From Janthinobacterium fluminis (GTDB taxonomy: Bacteria; Pseudomonadota; Gammaproteobacteria; Burkholderiales; Burkholderiaceae_D), in assembly GCF_028595325.1 (NCBI RefSeq), contig NZ_JAQQXR010000003.1, forward strand, positions 62,001-126,000: DNA of 64,000 bases, given 5' to 3'. The translations under genes were made by a program, and so were the position numbers. The notes under the pieces were generated by a model. It had not been told where the DNA came from. It did not search any database and worked only from the letters and a program-made list of their open reading frames with translations. Position 1 is the stretch's first letter. Every line of letters begins with the position of its first letter. This document shows, piece by piece, positions 62,226 to 64,000 of the stretch.

Positions 62226-63054
62226 GGGCCGTCAGTTTCGGGTCCGGCGGCGGGAAGGCCAGTTGCATGTCCTGCATCGTCTCCAGCAGCAGCGAGGCGA
62301 CCACCAGGTTGCGCTGCGTCTTCGAGTCGGCCGGCACCACGTACCAGGGCGCATGGCCGCAGTCCGTTTCCTGTATCGCCAGCTCGTAGGCGCGCTGGTA
62401 GTCGTCCCATAATTTGCGCTGGGCCAGGTCGTTCGGGTCGAACTTCCACTGCCGGTCCGGGTCGTCGAGGCGTTCCTGCAGGCGCTCGCGCTGCTCTTCC
62501 TTGGAGATGTGCAGGAAGACCTTGACGATCACGGTGCCGGTTTCGGCCAGCATGCGCTCGAAGTCGCGGATCTGCGCGTAGCGGCGCTGGCTTTCCTTCT
62601 CGTCTATCCATTTCTGCACGCGGGTGATCAGCACGTCTTCGTAATGGCTGCGGTTGAAGATGGCGATCTCGCCGCGCGCCGGCACCTGCTGGTGCACGCG
62701 CCACAGGTAGTCGTGCGCCAGCTCGATGTCGCTCGGTCCCTTGAAGGCGACGGCGCGTATGCCCATCGGATTGATGTTGCTGAACATCGCCTGCACGGTG
62801 CCGTCCTTGCCGGAGGTGTCCATGCCCTGCAGCACCAGCAAGACTTTTTGCCGGCGCTGCGCGTACAGCATGCTCTGGAGTTCGGCGATCTGCGCCGTCA
62901 GCGCCAGCGTTTCCTCGCGGTCCAGCGCCTTGCACTCGGCCTTGCTGAGTTTTTCATTGCCGGACCGGGACGCGGCGCCCAGCAGCTTGAGGCCGGCGCC
63001 CGCGTCGCCGAGCTTCTGGTTCTTGTCGGCGCGGAATTGCTCGCGTGCTTTCAT
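62212..63054 (-). CDS. Polyphosphate kinase 2 (PPK2)
   Basis: 280-aa P-loop kinase: Walker A GMDTSGKDG, lid region SHYEDVL, and VFLHISKEEQRERLQERLDDPDRQWKF. It transfers phosphate between polyphosphate and nucleotides; length and sequence suit the class III (AMP/ADP) form, though class assignment needs comparison. Tail to tail with the esterase. Confidence 0.92.
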   Translation of the reverse strand: MKAREQFRADKNQKLGDAGAGLKLLGAASRSGNEKLSKAECKALDREETLALTAQIAELQSMLYAQRRQKVLLVLQGMDTSGKDGTVQAMFSNINPMGIRAVAFKGPSDIELAHDYLWRVHQQVPARGEIAIFNRSHYEDVLITRVQKWIDEKESQRRYAQIRDFERMLAETGTVIVKVFLHISKEEQRERLQERLDDPDRQWKFDPNDLAQRKLWDDYQRAYELAIQETDCGHAPWYVVPADSKTQRNLVVASLLLETMQDMQLAFPPPDPKLTALSVV

Positions 63055-63061
63055 GGTGTCC

Positions 63062-63484
63062 TCAGCGGCTCAGCAAGGGCAGTTCAATTTTCGGGCAGCG
63101 GTCCATGACCACGTCCAGGCCGGCGGCGCGCGCCAGTTCGGCCGCCTCCTCGTTGACGATGTCAAGCTGCGTCCACAGGCAGCCGGCGCCGACGGCGATG
63201 GCGTCGCGGGCGATCGGCACGATGTCCTCGGCTTTGCGGAAGCAGTCGACGATGTCGATGCGCGCCGGCGCCACGGCGGCGGCGGCCTCGGCCAGCGTGG
63301 CGTGGCAGTGCTCGCCGAGCAGTTGCTGGCCGGCGCAGGCTGGATTGACGGGCAGGACGCGGTAGCCGTGCGCCTGCATATAGTCGGCGACCTGGTAACT
63401 GGCGCGCTGGGGGTTCGGTGACAGGCCGACCACGGCAATGGTGCGGCTGTTGTTGAGGATGCGGGCGATATCAGGCATGGGCAT
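63062..63484 (-). CDS. CoA-binding domain protein (YccU type)
   Basis: 140-aa Rossmann-like CoA-binding protein: IAVVGLSPNPQRASYQVADYMQAHGYRVLPVNP and DIVDCFRKAEDIVPIARDAIAVGAGCLWTQ. Functions in CoA or acyl-CoA sensing unknown. Two in-frame ATGs (63484, 63478). It is 7 bases from PPK2, same strand. Confidence 0.87.
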   Translation of the reverse strand: MPMPDIARILNNSRTIAVVGLSPNPQRASYQVADYMQAHGYRVLPVNPACAGQQLLGEHCHATLAEAAAAVAPARIDIVDCFRKAEDIVPIARDAIAVGAGCLWTQLDIVNEEAAELARAAGLDVVMDRCPKIELPLLSR

Positions 63485-63553
63485 GGCTGTAGAGTGAAAT
63501 CACTGCGACAGCGTAGCAGATTCCCGCCGGGTTCGGAAAACCGGCGGAAAACC

Positions 63554-63571
63554 GGCGGGGCGCACCCCGCC
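63554..63571 (-). terminator. Terminator of the LamB-type gene
   Basis: GGCGGGG/CCCCGCC stem with CGCA loop, followed on the minus strand by GGTTTT. It lies eight bases beyond the porin stop. Confidence 0.55.
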
Positions 63572-63579
63572 CGCCCGGC

Positions 63580-64000
63580 TTAGAACCAGGATTCGACTTG
63601 CAGGCCGTAGGACATGCCGTTGGTCTTGCCGCCGAACACGCCGGTGGACGACAGCGCACTGCCAGGCGTGGCCGCCCGTTGCGCCGCGTCGTTCCACTTG
63701 GCGTAGGTCACGAAGGCGCGCAGTTCGGGACGGGCCCAGAAACCCTTGCCTTGCGACAGGGCCGGCGCGAAGGTGATCTTGTTCAACTTCTGCTCGGCGC
63801 CGCCATTGGCGGGCTTGACGTTGTCGTGGCCGAAGTCGACGATCAGCTTGACGTTTTCATTGAGCGCGTAGACGGGACGCACGCCAACCGAGGTCCAGGT
63901 GGTCGTGCCGGCGTTGGCCTTGTCGCGCTGCCACAGGCCGACCAGCGAGCCGCTGAATTCCGGCGTGAATTGCCAGATCATATTGTCGAACACGCGCGTG
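63580..64000 (-). CDS. Maltoporin-like (LamB) outer-membrane porin, C-terminal part
   Basis: The last about 140 residues of an outer-membrane porin; the start lies beyond the right edge. The end SYGLQVESWF with terminal Phe, and ELRAFVTYAKWNDAAQR, ARPELR and LNENVKLIVDFGHDNV are LamB-like, the sugar-porin family. It resembles maltoporin, so import of maltodextrins or related sugars is likely; without the N-terminus the sugar cannot be fixed. Confidence 0.8.
   Translation of the reverse strand, partial: TRVFDNMIWQFTPEFSGSLVGLWQRDKANAGTTTWTSVGVRPVYALNENVKLIVDFGHDNVKPANGGAEQKLNKITFAPALSQGKGFWARPELRAFVTYAKWNDAAQRAATPGSALSSTGVFGGKTNGMSYGLQVESWF

Overview
The window is a high-GC chromosomal segment from a betaproteobacterium, most likely Oxalobacteraceae (Massilia/Duganella/Janthinobacterium-like). 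This rests on protein character and gene content: gshA, ettA, kup, argB followed by a tRNA and slmA, a PPK2, PHB-depolymerase-type esterases and a CsgG/DUF4810/DUF799 lipoprotein operon. No phage, insertion sequence, CRISPR array or rRNA was seen. Genes are dense and often joined by ATGA, GTGA or TGATG overlaps. Both ends cut a gene: a prmC-like methyltransferase on the left and a LamB-type porin on the right.

Layout. 0-4.4 kb: prmC end, gshA with an acetylpolyamine amidohydrolase, ohr, elaA. 4.4-10.4 kb: an NtrC-type two-component pair divergent from a SIMPL-domain protein and a large FtsX/MacB-type permease; the gap holds two copies of one palindrome and a near-consensus sigma-54 promoter. 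10.4-18.8 kb: Dph6-like PP-loop ATPase, FKBP lipoprotein, kup, rarD, ettA, outer-membrane barrel, AlkB, a molybdopterin-fold protein. 18.8-25.2 kb: a hypothetical gene, a diguanylate cyclase, DUF2520, DUF924, MgtC and aminopeptidase P genes. 25.3-27.4 kb: MarR regulator divergent from an EamA exporter and a nitroreductase, with a clear palindromic operator. 27.5-31 kb: CsgG/DUF4810/DUF799 lipoproteins, a possible Imm52 protein and a Crp/Fnr regulator.

31.1-39.9 kb: one long operon with an acyl-CoA synthetase, a complete Liv-type ABC importer, a YjbR protein and a PaaK-like ligase; the two ligases suggest an organic acid is imported and CoA-activated. 40-47.5 kb: hpt-type transferase, nitronate monooxygenase-like protein, an MBL hydrolase cluster, an AraC regulator with an EamA transporter, and a ribbon-helix-helix regulator before a PHB-depolymerase-type esterase. 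47.5-52.9 kb: a signalling block with HD-GYP response regulator, hybrid kinase, CWC protein, anti-sigma factor and sigma factor. 53-64 kb: argB, tRNA-Thr, TraB/GumN, HAD nucleotidase, slmA, EamA transporter, fused PabB-PabC, lipase, periplasmic glutathione peroxidase, secreted esterase, PPK2, CoA-binding protein and the LamB end.

Two things stand out beyond the genes. First, three copies of a nearly identical long inverted repeat (arms 25-33 nt, core GTCTAGAC) lie in intergenic gaps at 13.8, 39.9 and 60.9 kb; they look like a dispersed REP-type element. Second, several regulatory circuits can be read directly from the DNA: the sigma-54/palindrome pair, the MarR operator and a ribbon-helix-helix operator overlapping a -10 element.
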